Origin: Acidulodesulfobacterium sp021802425
Lineage (GTDB): Bacteria; SZUA-79; Acidulodesulfobacterales; Acidulodesulfobacteraceae
Direction of reading: 5' to 3'
Length of the DNA stretch: 64,000 nt
NCBI GenBank assembly: GCA_021802425.1
Contig: JAJZXJ010000002.1
Span: 62,001 to 126,000 of the forward strand
Every line of letters begins with the position of its first letter. Positions within the stretch are counted from its first letter, which is position 1. The position numbers and the translations under genes are program-made. The notes under the pieces are model-generated. The model worked only from the letters and a program-made list of their open reading frames with translations. It was not told where the DNA came from and did no database searches. This document shows positions 14,629 to 24,474 of this stretch, piece by piece.

Positions 14629-15015
14629 ATGGCTGTAACTAAAGATGATGTATTAAGCTACATTGAAAATGTTTCTGTAATCGAATTGAATGATCTTATT
14701 AAAGAGATAGAAGAAAAGTTTGGGGTCAAAGCCGACCAATTTGCCATGGCTGCCCCGGCTGGAGGAGCAAAGGCTGAAGCGGCTCCTGCTCAAGCTGAAG
14801 AAAAAACCGAATTTGATGTCATTCTTGAGAATGCCGGCGCAAATAAAATTCAGGTTATTAAAGTCGTAAGGGAGCTGACAAGCTTAGGGTTAAAGGAGGC
14901 GAAAGATCTTGTTGACGGCGCTCCTAAACCTTTAAAAAATGCCGTTAATAAGGAAGAAGCCGATAAAATGAGAGCAAAGCTTGAAGAAGTTGGCGCTAAA
15001 GTTTCGGTTAAATAA
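14629..15015 (+). CDS. rplL: 50S ribosomal protein L7/L12
   Basis: The 128-residue stalk protein has an N-terminal dimerisation domain (residues 1-40), an Ala-rich hinge at about 41-60 (AAPAGGAKAEAAPAQAEE), and a C-terminal factor-binding domain with KIQVIKVVRELTSLGLKEAK. It recruits EF-Tu and EF-G. The GGAGG site is strong, as expected for a protein present in several copies per ribosome. Confidence 0.99.
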   Translation: MAVTKDDVLSYIENVSVIELNDLIKEIEEKFGVKADQFAMAAPAGGAKAEAAPAQAEEKTEFDVILENAGANKIQVIKVVRELTSLGLKEAKDLVDGAPKPLKNAVNKEEADKMRAKLEEVGAKVSVK

Positions 15016-15064
15016 ATAAAATATATTATATTTAAGTGAGTTAAGACGGGAGTTTAAATCATAA

Positions 15065-18000
15065 ATGGCAAAAACAAAATTGCAATTTAATTTGGAAGGC
15101 AGTGTTCCCATAATTTTAAGAAAGGATTTTTCCAGAATTAAAAGGGTAATAAACACCCCTAACCTTCTTGAAGTTCAAAGAAAATCTTATGAGAGATTTC
15201 TGCAAAAGGATATACCTCAAGATAAAAGAGCGAATAACGGGCTTCAAGGAGTTTTTAAATCTGTTTTTCCTATAGAAGGATTAAGTAAAAATTTTTCTTT
15301 AGAATTTATGGGCTACACTATCGGCGAACCAAAATATAGCATTTTCGAATGCAAACAGAAGGGACTGACTTATAGCGCATCCCTGAAAGTCCTTTTTGAC
15401 CTTGTGACTTTTGAACTTGATCCCGATTTGAACGGAAAAAATGTGCAAAGAGAAATTAAGGATATCAAGGAACAAGAAGTATATTTTGGTGAAATACCGC
15501 TAATGACCCAAAACGGATCTTTTATTATTAACGGAATCGAAAGGGTAATCGTAAGCCAGTTGCAAAGGTCTCCCGGGGTTTTCTACGATAATGACAAAAT
15601 AAGAAGCCATACTCAGGGAAGACCCTTTTATACTGCGAGGGTTATACCTTACAGGGGGTCATGGCTGGATTTTGAATTCGACCAGAGGGACATGATTTTT
15701 GCCAGAATAGACAGAAAAAGAAAATTCCCTGCGACTATTTTGCTTAAAGCGGTGGGATATTCAAGAGACGATATTCTTGGCAGTTTTTATCAACATGAAG
15801 TATTTAAGCTCATTAACGGGAAATATTTCAGGAGAATGCCGAAGGATTTTCTGACGCAGACAAGGGCAAGCGAAGACATTATTAACCCGAAAACAAAAGA
15901 AGTTTTAATCAAGAAAAACAGAAGAATAACAAAACTCTTGATAGATAAACTTGAAGAAGCAGGGGTTGAGTTTTTGCCTTGCGATGAATCCGAAGTTATA
16001 GGGAAGTACCTTACGAAAGATGTTGCAAAGGATGGAGAAACTATCGCCAAATCGGTTCAACCCGTAACATCCAATCTTTTAGAGGGGTTCAAAAATCTTG
16101 GCATAAATGAGTTTAGCGTCTATTTCATTGATAATATAAATGTATCTTCCTCGATATTAGATACGATATTGGCCGATAAAATAAACTCTAAGGATGATGC
16201 CGTTATCGATATTTACAAGAGAATGAGACCCGGAGATCCGCCGAACCTTATATCCGCAACATCCTATTTCGAAAATATGTTTTTTAACCCTGAGAGATAT
16301 GATTTGTCCGAGGTCGGAAGGCTTAAAATAAATAATAAATTGAATCTGAATAAAAGCCTTGACGACAGGGTATTGTTTCCAGACGATATTCTAAATGTCT
16401 TAAAATATTTAATGGAACTCAAAGACGGCAGAGGAATAATAGACGATATTGACCATCTTGGAAACAGAAGGGTAAAGGCTGTGGGAGAGTTACTGGAAAA
16501 TCAATTTAGAATAGGCCTCGTAAGAATGGAAAGGGCCATTAAGGAGAGAATGACCACGCAAAAACTTGACTCTTTAATGCCCAATGACCTTATTAATCCT
16601 AAGCCCGTTAATTCGCTGATAAAAGAATTTTTTGGAAGAAGCCAGTTGTCCCAATTTATGGATCAAACGAATCCGCTTTCCGAAATCACTCATAAGAGGC
16701 GTCTTTCTGCACTTGGGCCCGGCGGTCTGACAAGGGAAAGGGCAGGATTTGAAGTCAGGGATGTTCATCCAACCCATTACGGCAGGATTTGCCCCATCGA
16801 AACACCTGAAGGACCGAATATCGGACTTATAGCCTCTCTATCTTCTTATGCAAGAGTCAATGAATATGGGTTTATCGAGACCCCTTACCGAAAAGTTAAG
16901 GTCGCGGAGAAAGGAGCGATGGTAACCGACGATGTTGATTTTCTGACGGCTATGGAAGAGGAAAAATATGTTATAGCCCAGGCTAATGCGGAAATAGACA
17001 AAAACGGCTATCTTGTAAATGAATTGATTCCTGTCAGGAGAAGCGGGGAAACGGTGATGGTTTACCCAAATGAGGTCGATTACATCGATGTTTCTCCAAT
17101 GCAGCTTGTTTCGGTTGCCACTTCGTTAATCCCATTTTTGGAACATGACGATGCTAACCGTGCTTTAATGGGTTCCAATATGCAAAGGCAGGGCGTGCCG
17201 TTATTAATGCCCGATCCTCCGATTATCGGAACAGGTATCGAAAAAATCGTGGCAAAAGACTCGGGTGTTTGTGTCGTAGCGGAACATAACGGCATAGTCA
17301 GCTATGTCGATTCGACAAAGATTTATATAAATCGAGACGGCGAATTAACCGAAAGCAAAGAAGATAATGATCCCGTATCTATTTATAACCTTGTAAAGTT
17401 TCAAAGATCGAATCAAAATACATGTTTAAATCAAAGACCGTTGGTTAAGGCGGGGGACAGGGTTATTGCCGGACAAATTATTGCGGACGGCGCATCGACA
17501 AAAGACGGAGAGTTGGCTCTCGGGCATAATGTCCTGGTTTCGTTTATGCCTTGGAACGGTTATAACTTTGAGGATTCGATATTAATAAGCGAAAAATTAT
17601 TACATGAAGATGCGTTTACATCTATCCATATAGAAGAATTTGAAGTAGCATGCAGGGAAACAAAATCAGGCAAGGAGGAAATTACTTCGGATATTCCTAA
17701 TGTAGGCGAAGATGCCTTAAGAAATCTGGATGAAAACGGGATTATTAGAATAGGCGCGGAGGTTAAAGCTCAGGATATATTGGCGGGAAAGGTTACCCCG
17801 AAAGGGGAAACGGTTCTTACGCCCGAAGAAAAACTTTTAAGAGCTATATTCGGGGAAAAGGCAAAGGAAGTTAAAGATACATCATTAAGGGTTCCTCCGG
17901 GTGTTTCCGGCGTCGTTGTCGATGTCAGGGTATTTTCGAGAAAGGGCATTGAAAAAGACTTTAGGGCAAAGGAGATTGAAGACAGCGAGGTAGCAAATCT

Positions 18001-19237
18001 TATTGCGGAATTGGACGATAAGATATTGTCTATTTCGGATAACGCCCTCGGGAAGATGCGCGGAGTGGTACAAAATAAAAAATGCGGTTCAAATGCGGCG
18101 CTTTCATCGGGACATAAGCCTGTGTACCTTAAAAAAGGGGATATATTGACGGAAAATATAGTTTCCAAGCTTACCAGAGACGATATTTTTAATATAGAAT
18201 TTGAGGGCAATGCTAAAAATATATATGATAAATTAAAGAAGATAGACGATGAATCATTAGAAGATATCGACCTTTTGAAAGGATTTTACGAGGATAAAAT
18301 CACAAGAATGCAAAGAGGCGATGAACTTCCCCCCGGCGTTCTTAAAACGATAAAGGTTTATATTGCTATTAAAAGAAGATTATCCGTAGGGGATAAAATG
18401 GCGGGAAGACACGGAAATAAGGGCGTGGTTTCCAGAATACTGCCCCTTAACGATATGCCGTTTATGAAAGACGGAAGGATAGTCGATATGGTGCTAAATC
18501 CGCTTGGGGTTCCTTCCAGAATGAATGTCGGACAAATTTTAGAGGTTCATCTGGGTTGGGCTGCGCATAATTTAGGTATTCAAATCAATAAGATTATAGA
18601 AGAAAATTTTGGTCCGGAAAAGGTTAGGGAAAAATTATTGGCGATTTTTAACGACCCTACGATGGTTCAATTTATTAAAGGATTAAATGGAGATGAGGTC
18701 ATAGAACTGGCAAAAAAATATAAGAACGGGGTTTATATGGCAACCCCTATTTTTGACGGGGCAAAAGAAAGCGAAATTAGAAATTACCTTAAACTTTCGG
18801 GCGTCGAAGAAACAGGACAGGTTACGCTTTATGACGGGAGATCGGGTGAGCCGTTCGACAGGAAGGTTACCGTAGGCATAATGTATATGCTTAAACTCCA
18901 TCATTTAGTCGATGATAAGATACATGCGAGGTCAACGGGTCCTTATTCATTGGTAACTCAGCAGCCGTTAGGCGGAAAAGCGCAGTTTGGAGGACAGAGA
19001 TTGGGAGAAATGGAGGTATGGGCAATGGAGGCCTATGGAGCCGCTCATACTCTTCAAGAGTTTCTTACGGTTAAATCGGATGATTCCGTCGGAAGGACAA
19101 GAATGTATGAAGCGATTGTAAAAGGGAATACATCTTTTAGGGTAGGGCTTCCTGAGTCGTTTAATGTTCTTATTAAAGAGTTGCAGAGTCTATGCCTGAA
19201 TGTCGAGTTGTTAAAGGAGGGAGAAAATGTCAATTGA
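15065..19237 (+). CDS. rpoB: RNA polymerase subunit beta
   Basis: The 1390-residue subunit has the length of proteobacterial RpoB. Visible landmarks are QLQRSPGVFYD near residue 160, the rifampicin pocket FFGRSQLSQFMDQTNPLSEI followed by HKRRLSALGPGG at about 520-560, and GRHGNKGVVS near 1115. The pocket residues are those of a rifampicin-sensitive enzyme. The C-terminal LGEMEVWAMEAYGA segment contacts beta-prime. The last 11 bp overlap rpoC, so translation is coupled. Confidence 0.99.
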   Translation: MAKTKLQFNLEGSVPIILRKDFSRIKRVINTPNLLEVQRKSYERFLQKDIPQDKRANNGLQGVFKSVFPIEGLSKNFSLEFMGYTIGEPKYSIFECKQKGLTYSASLKVLFDLVTFELDPDLNGKNVQREIKDIKEQEVYFGEIPLMTQNGSFIINGIERVIVSQLQRSPGVFYDNDKIRSHTQGRPFYTARVIPYRGSWLDFEFDQRDMIFARIDRKRKFPATILLKAVGYSRDDILGSFYQHEVFKLINGKYFRRMPKDFLTQTRASEDIINPKTKEVLIKKNRRITKLLIDKLEEAGVEFLPCDESEVIGKYLTKDVAKDGETIAKSVQPVTSNLLEGFKNLGINEFSVYFIDNINVSSSILDTILADKINSKDDAVIDIYKRMRPGDPPNLISATSYFENMFFNPERYDLSEVGRLKINNKLNLNKSLDDRVLFPDDILNVLKYLMELKDGRGIIDDIDHLGNRRVKAVGELLENQFRIGLVRMERAIKERMTTQKLDSLMPNDLINPKPVNSLIKEFFGRSQLSQFMDQTNPLSEITHKRRLSALGPGGLTRERAGFEVRDVHPTHYGRICPIETPEGPNIGLIASLSSYARVNEYGFIETPYRKVKVAEKGAMVTDDVDFLTAMEEEKYVIAQANAEIDKNGYLVNELIPVRRSGETVMVYPNEVDYIDVSPMQLVSVATSLIPFLEHDDANRALMGSNMQRQGVPLLMPDPPIIGTGIEKIVAKDSGVCVVAEHNGIVSYVDSTKIYINRDGELTESKEDNDPVSIYNLVKFQRSNQNTCLNQRPLVKAGDRVIAGQIIADGASTKDGELALGHNVLVSFMPWNGYNFEDSILISEKLLHEDAFTSIHIEEFEVACRETKSGKEEITSDIPNVGEDALRNLDENGIIRIGAEVKAQDILAGKVTPKGETVLTPEEKLLRAIFGEKAKEVKDTSLRVPPGVSGVVVDVRVFSRKGIEKDFRAKEIEDSEVANLIAELDDKILSISDNALGKMRGVVQNKKCGSNAALSSGHKPVYLKKGDILTENIVSKLTRDDIFNIEFEGNAKNIYDKLKKIDDESLEDIDLLKGFYEDKITRMQRGDELPPGVLKTIKVYIAIKRRLSVGDKMAGRHGNKGVVSRILPLNDMPFMKDGRIVDMVLNPLGVPSRMNVGQILEVHLGWAAHNLGIQINKIIEENFGPEKVREKLLAIFNDPTMVQFIKGLNGDEVIELAKKYKNGVYMATPIFDGAKESEIRNYLKLSGVEETGQVTLYDGRSGEPFDRKVTVGIMYMLKLHHLVDDKIHARSTGPYSLVTQQPLGGKAQFGGQRLGEMEVWAMEAYGAAHTLQEFLTVKSDDSVGRTRMYEAIVKGNTSFRVGLPESFNVLIKELQSLCLNVELLKEGENVN

Positions 19238-22200
19238 TGACGATATAGATAATTATAGTAATGACAATAAGGATGCCACCCTTACGATTAGCCTGAATGA
19301 TATTTCCGAAGACGAAGAAGATATGGTTCAGATTGGGGAAAAGGAGCCAAACCTTGAAAAATTATTTGACGGTAAAAATAAAAGAGATTTCTTTTTGAAT
19401 GATAGGGAGGGGATTAAAGATCCGCTAAGCTTTAATTCTATCAGGTTGGGAATCGCGTCTCCCGAAACAATAAAAAAATGGTCGCATGGAGAGGTCAAAA
19501 AACCGGAAACTATAAACTATAGAACATTAAAACCGGAACGGGACGGACTTTTTTGCGCTAGAATTTTTGGTCCGATCAAGGATTATGAATGCAATTGCGG
19601 AAAATATAAAAGAATGAAGCATCGCGGTATAGTGTGCGAAAAGTGCGGCGTAGAAGTTATTTCATCTAAGGTTAGAAGAGAAAGGCTCGGACACATCGAA
19701 CTTGCTTCCCCCGTAGCGCATATATGGTTTTTTAAAAGTCTGCCTTCAAGAATTGGAAGCATTCTTGATATGACCCTTAAGGATATCGAAAAGGTCCTTT
19801 ATTTTGAGTCTTATGTTGTTATAGAACCGGGTGACGCATCAAAAATCGGATTAAAATATAAAGATATTATAACCGAGGAAAACTATCAAAAAATTCAAAA
19901 GGAGGGGTATAATTTTAAGGCGGGTATCGGCGCTGAAGCCTTAAAAGAGCTTCTTAAGGGAATCGATCTCAATTCCTTATCTAAAAATCTAAAAGAAGAG
20001 ATAAAAGATTTGCCGAACGGCATTAAAAAGAAAAAACTTGCAAAACAATTAAAACTAATCGAGGCGTTTAAAACATCCGGAAATAGACCCGAATGGATGA
20101 TTTTAGATGTAATTCCGGTTATTCCCCCGGATTTGCGCCCCTTGGTTCCGCTTGAAGGCGGAAGATTTGCGAGCTCCGATTTAAATGATTTATACAGGAG
20201 AGTTATAAATAGAAATAACAGATTAAAAAAACTTATAGAACTTTCTGCCCCGGATATAATTATTAAAAATGAAAAAAGGATGCTCCAGGAAGCGGTGGAC
20301 GCGCTCTTTGATAATGGACGGCGCGGCCGCGTAATAATGGGCTCCAATAGAAGGCCGCTTAAGTCCTTAAGCGAGATGCTAAAGGGAAAAACAGGGAGAT
20401 TCAGGCTTAATCTGTTGGGTAAGAGAGTAGATTACTCCGGAAGGTCGGTTATAGTCGTAGGACCGGAGTTAAAGCTTCATCAATGCGGTTTGCCTAAAAA
20501 AATGGCCATAGAACTTTTTAAACCGTTTATTTTTCATAAGCTATTGCAAAATGGTGTAACCGATACGCTTAAGACCACAAAAAAATTAGTCGATAAAGAG
20601 GCGCCGGAGGTTTTTGATGTTTTAGAAGAGGTAATTAAAGAGCATCCCGTATTGCTAAACAGGGCTCCAACCCTTCATAGGCTGGGGATACAAGCATTTG
20701 AACCTGTATTAGTCGAAGGGAAGGCAATTCATTTGCATCCGTTAGTCTGCGCGGCATTTAACGCGGATTTCGACGGAGATCAAATGGCCGTCCATGTTCC
20801 GCTTTCGATAGAGGCTCAGGTTGAAGCAAGGGTTTTGATGATGGCAACCAATAATATACTTTCGCCGGCAAGCGGAAAGCCGATTATAGTTCCTTCTCAA
20901 GACATAGTGCTCGGCTTATATTACATGACGAGAGAGATCCCGTTCGCAAAAGGAGAGGATAAGATATTTTCCAATCCCGATGAGGTTAAATTTGCTTATG
21001 ACAACGGGTTTGTGAGCTTGCATGCCCGCATAAAAGTAAAGATTAATGATAAAATCGAGACGACAACCGTTGGAAGGGTCATACTTTATGAAATAATGCC
21101 GCGTGAAATAGATTTTTCGTTTGTAAATACGCTTATGTCCAAAAAGGAAATTACAAACTTAATAGATTATGCCTTCAGGATATGCGGCCCGAAAAAGACC
21201 GTTATACTGGCGGATAAGCTAAAGTCGATAGGTTACGAATACTCTACCAAATCAGGTATATCCATTTGCATAAGCGATATGGAGGTGCCGCCTGCAAAAA
21301 TTAATGTTATCAAAGAAGCTACGGCAAAAGTAGAAGAGATAGAAAATAGCTATAAAGAAGGCCTTATAACAAACGGAGAGCGGTACAACAAAGTTGTTGA
21401 CACATGGGCAAATGCTACGGATGAAATTGCCATGGCTATGATGAATCAATTGGGTACGCAGGAATATTCAGGGGGTACAAAAAACAAGAAAATTACGGGG
21501 AAAAGCTTTAATTCTATTTTTATGATGGCGGACTCAGGTTCCAGAGGCTCCGAGGCGCAAATAAGGCAGCTTGCAGGAATGAGGGGATTAATGGCAAAGC
21601 CTTCGGGAGAAATTATCGAAACGCCTATCACCGCAAATTTTAGAGAAGGGCTTACCGTTCTGCAGTATTTCATTTCTACTCACGGAGCAAGAAAGGGGTT
21701 GGCGGATACAGCCTTAAAAACGGCTAATTCAGGTTATTTAACGAGAAGATTAGTCGATGTTGCCCAGGATACTATTATAACCGAATACGATTGTCATACA
21801 ATGGACGGGATAGTGGTCTCGACTTTAGTAGAAAGCGGCGATGTAATTGAACCGATAGAAGATCGAATACTGGGAAGGGTTGCGCTGGAGGATATTATAG
21901 ATCCGTTTACGGGCAGCCTGATTGTTAAAGCTAACGAGGAAATTCAGGAATCCCATCAATCGCTGATAGAAAATGCACACATAGAGAGCGTTAAAATAAG
22001 ATCCGTTTTAACTTGCAAGACCCAAAAGGGCGTGTGCGTAAAATGCTATGGAAGAGACCTGGCCAGAGGCCATTTGGTAAATATAGGGGAATCTATCGGC
22101 GTTATGGCGGCGCAATCGATTGGCGAGCCTGGAACGCAGCTGACGATGAGAACATTCCATGTGGGAGGCACTGCTTCAAGAAGATCGGAACAGACAAGTA

Positions 22201-23429
22201 TCGAAAATAAATATGACGGTATTGTTAAATTTAATAACCTTAATATTATTAAAAATAGAGATAATGAATATGTTGTTATGAACAAAAACGGCGAAATCGT
22301 TATCTTAGACGACTTAGGAAGAGAATTAGAAAAAATTCAATTGACTTACGGTTCGAAAATAAAAGTTGAACCCGATTCCAAGGTTAAGAAAAATACCCTT
22401 TTAGCCGATTGGGATTCATACATTAACCCGATAATTGCGGATATCTCCGGAAAAGTAAGATTCGATGATATAAGAGAAAATGAAACTATGCAGGAGCAGG
22501 TCGATGAAACATCCGGCTTATCTAGAAAGGTTATCATCGAACCTAAAGATCAAACATTAAGGCCAAAAATAATTATTAAGTCGGCTAATCAGGAAAAATC
22601 TTATTTGATGCCTATAGGGTCGCATTTGTCCGTTCAAGACGGGGATGAAGTTTATGCAGGAGATATAATTGCAAGAATTCCGAGAGAGACTACTAAAACT
22701 AAGGATATTACAGGCGGTTTGCCGAAAGTGGTGGAGCTGTTTGAAGCCAGAAAGCCGAAGGAATGGGCTGTTATAACCGAGATAAGCGGAAAAATATCTT
22801 TTGGACGGGATTTCAAGGGTAAAAGACGGGTTATCATCGAACCCGTAAACGGGGAGCCGAGAGAATACTTAATTCCTAAGGGGAAACTTGTCAGCGTTCA
22901 TGAGGGGGATTATGTTAAGGCCGGCGAGCCCTTAATGGATGGTTCGCCTAATCCCCACGATATTTTAAGAGTTCTTGGAGAAAAAGAACTCGCAAAATTT
23001 TTGGTCGATGAAATTCAAGAGGTTTACAGACTTCAAGGCGTTAAAATAAATGATAAGCATATCGAAGTTATAGTAAGACAGATGCTAAAAAATGTAAGAA
23101 TTAAAAATGCAGGGAGTTCCAGATTCCTTGAGGATGAAGTTGTGGATAAAAATTTGTTCGACGCAGAAAATGAACGGATCATAAATGAAGGCGGAAATCC
23201 TGCCATAGCCGAGCCTGAATTAATGGGTATAACCAAAGCCTCGTTAAGTACCGAAAGCTTTATTTCTGCCGCATCATTCCAGGAAACTACAAAGGTCCTG
23301 ACCGAAGCGGCTATCCATGGTAAAATAGACCATTTGAGAGGACTTAAGGAAAATGTTATTATGGGAAGGCTTATACCTGCGGGTACCGGCTCCACGAAGT
23401 ATTTAGCCCTTGATGTCGAGGTGTTATAA
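19227..23429 (+). CDS. rpoC: RNA polymerase subunit beta-prime
   Basis: The 1400-residue catalytic subunit carries the magnesium-binding NADFDGDQMAVH motif at about residues 510-520. The N-terminal zinc site is YECNCGKYKRMKHRGIVCEKCG. A second zinc site near residue 930 is CKTQKGVCVKCYGRDLA. The bridge and trigger helix region includes GLRGLMAKPSGEI-like sequence (here GMRGLMAKP). An acidic N-terminal extension of about 45 residues (rich in Asp/Glu) precedes the usual start of homology. The ATG lies inside the rpoB end with a GGAGGGAG site. Confidence 0.99.
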   Translation: MSIDDDIDNYSNDNKDATLTISLNDISEDEEDMVQIGEKEPNLEKLFDGKNKRDFFLNDREGIKDPLSFNSIRLGIASPETIKKWSHGEVKKPETINYRTLKPERDGLFCARIFGPIKDYECNCGKYKRMKHRGIVCEKCGVEVISSKVRRERLGHIELASPVAHIWFFKSLPSRIGSILDMTLKDIEKVLYFESYVVIEPGDASKIGLKYKDIITEENYQKIQKEGYNFKAGIGAEALKELLKGIDLNSLSKNLKEEIKDLPNGIKKKKLAKQLKLIEAFKTSGNRPEWMILDVIPVIPPDLRPLVPLEGGRFASSDLNDLYRRVINRNNRLKKLIELSAPDIIIKNEKRMLQEAVDALFDNGRRGRVIMGSNRRPLKSLSEMLKGKTGRFRLNLLGKRVDYSGRSVIVVGPELKLHQCGLPKKMAIELFKPFIFHKLLQNGVTDTLKTTKKLVDKEAPEVFDVLEEVIKEHPVLLNRAPTLHRLGIQAFEPVLVEGKAIHLHPLVCAAFNADFDGDQMAVHVPLSIEAQVEARVLMMATNNILSPASGKPIIVPSQDIVLGLYYMTREIPFAKGEDKIFSNPDEVKFAYDNGFVSLHARIKVKINDKIETTTVGRVILYEIMPREIDFSFVNTLMSKKEITNLIDYAFRICGPKKTVILADKLKSIGYEYSTKSGISICISDMEVPPAKINVIKEATAKVEEIENSYKEGLITNGERYNKVVDTWANATDEIAMAMMNQLGTQEYSGGTKNKKITGKSFNSIFMMADSGSRGSEAQIRQLAGMRGLMAKPSGEIIETPITANFREGLTVLQYFISTHGARKGLADTALKTANSGYLTRRLVDVAQDTIITEYDCHTMDGIVVSTLVESGDVIEPIEDRILGRVALEDIIDPFTGSLIVKANEEIQESHQSLIENAHIESVKIRSVLTCKTQKGVCVKCYGRDLARGHLVNIGESIGVMAAQSIGEPGTQLTMRTFHVGGTASRRSEQTSIENKYDGIVKFNNLNIIKNRDNEYVVMNKNGEIVILDDLGRELEKIQLTYGSKIKVEPDSKVKKNTLLADWDSYINPIIADISGKVRFDDIRENETMQEQVDETSGLSRKVIIEPKDQTLRPKIIIKSANQEKSYLMPIGSHLSVQDGDEVYAGDIIARIPRETTKTKDITGGLPKVVELFEARKPKEWAVITEISGKISFGRDFKGKRRVIIEPVNGEPREYLIPKGKLVSVHEGDYVKAGEPLMDGSPNPHDILRVLGEKELAKFLVDEIQEVYRLQGVKINDKHIEVIVRQMLKNVRIKNAGSSRFLEDEVVDKNLFDAENERIINEGGNPAIAEPELMGITKASLSTESFISAASFQETTKVLTEAAIHGKIDHLRGLKENVIMGRLIPAGTGSTKYLALDVEVL

Positions 23430-23456
23430 TTTTTTAATTGGAAATGCAAAAAAATC

Positions 23457-23485
23457 TTGACAAAAAAGTAATTAAATATTAAAAT
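23457..23485 (+). promoter_or_regulatory. Sigma70-type promoter of the str/ribosomal cluster
   Basis: TTGACA (23457-23462), a 17-bp spacer and TAAAAT (23480-23485) make a near-consensus promoter. It lies in the 165-bp gap between rpoC and rpsL, about 100 bp before the rpsL start. It probably drives rpsL-rpsG-fusA-tuf and perhaps the whole ribosomal cluster. Confidence 0.75.
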
Positions 23486-23594
23486 CTAAAATTCCATAAA
23501 TAATTCCATAAATTGTTTTAGGAAAACCGATAAGATTAAAAGTATTTAATTTTTAAAAATATAATTTAATAATTTAGTTAGCTAAGGAGATATT

Positions 23595-23966
23595 GTGCCA
23601 ACCGTAAATCAATTAATCAGGAGTGCGAGAAAGAAGGTATTAAAGAAAACCTCTTCCCCCGCCCTAAAAGGATCTCCTCAAAAAAGGGGAGTTTGCGTTA
23701 GGGTTTATACCACCACCCCAAAAAAACCTAACTCAGCGCTTCGTAAGGTTGCGAGGGTTAAGTTAACCAACGGCATGGAGGTAACTTCGTACATTCCAGG
23801 AGAGGGACATAATTTGCAGGAACACTCGGTAGTATTGATAAGGGGCGGAAGGGTTAAAGATTTGCCGGGCGTAAGGTATCACATAATTAGAGGGACTCTT
23901 GACTGCGTCGGCGTAAACGGAAGGAAACAAAGCAGATCCAAATATGGGGCTAAAAGAACTAAATAA
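23595..23966 (+). CDS. rpsL: 30S ribosomal protein S12
   Basis: A 123-residue protein starts at GTG with an AAGGAGA site. It contains TTTPKKPNSALRKVARVKL and GRVKDLPGVRYHIIRGTLD, the decoding-centre loops. The lysines whose mutation gives streptomycin resistance are unaltered. It is the first gene of the str operon. Confidence 0.99.
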   Translation: MPTVNQLIRSARKKVLKKTSSPALKGSPQKRGVCVRVYTTTPKKPNSALRKVARVKLTNGMEVTSYIPGEGHNLQEHSVVLIRGGRVKDLPGVRYHIIRGTLDCVGVNGRKQSRSKYGAKRTK

Positions 23967-23991
23967 TAGTATATAAAGTGAGGAGTTAAAA

Positions 23992-24462
23992 TTGTCTCGG
24001 AGAAAAAGGGCTGTTAAAAGGGTTATTGAAAGCGACCCAAAGTTCAATGATAAGGTTGTGCAAAAGTTTATAAATAAACTTATGTACGACGGAAAAAAGA
24101 GCGTGAGTGAAAAAATATTCTATAAATCGCTTGATATAATCCATGAAAAGACTAAAGATGACGGTCTTAAGATTTTTAGGCAGGCTATTGACAATGTTAA
24201 ACCTGTTCTTGAAGTAAAGGCCAGAAGGATAGGAGGTTCTAACTATCAAGTCCCTGTCGAGGTAAGAAGCGATAGAAGATTATACTTAGCAATAAGATGG
24301 ATTATAGGATATGCCAGAGCAAGAAGCGAAAAATCCATGGAAGAGAATTTAGCCCTTGAGATATTGGATGCCGCAAACAACAGGGGAAGTTCAATTAAAA
24401 AGAAGGAGGATACATTTAAAATGGCTGAAGCGAATAAGGCTTTTGCACATTTTAAATGGTAA
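23992..24462 (+). CDS. rpsG: 30S ribosomal protein S7
   Basis: The 156-residue protein starts at TTG (read SRRKRAVKR) behind a GAGGAG site. It carries GGSNYQVPVEVRSDRRLYLA, the conserved 16S-binding segment. The C-terminus (ANKAFAHFKW) is of the long type. S7 nucleates the 30S head. It lies 25 bp after rpsL and 12 bp before fusA. Confidence 0.99.
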   Translation: MSRRKRAVKRVIESDPKFNDKVVQKFINKLMYDGKKSVSEKIFYKSLDIIHEKTKDDGLKIFRQAIDNVKPVLEVKARRIGGSNYQVPVEVRSDRRLYLAIRWIIGYARARSEKSMEENLALEILDAANNRGSSIKKKEDTFKMAEANKAFAHFKW

Positions 24463-24474
24463 TAAGAGGGCTAA

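Noticed and set aside
17770..18210. Long antisense open frame in rpoB, and similar ones in rpoC (19895-20347, 23033-23449)
   Set aside because: Conserved sense coding fully explains these regions. Ser/Phe-rich antisense frames are a by-product of Glu/Lys-rich codons.
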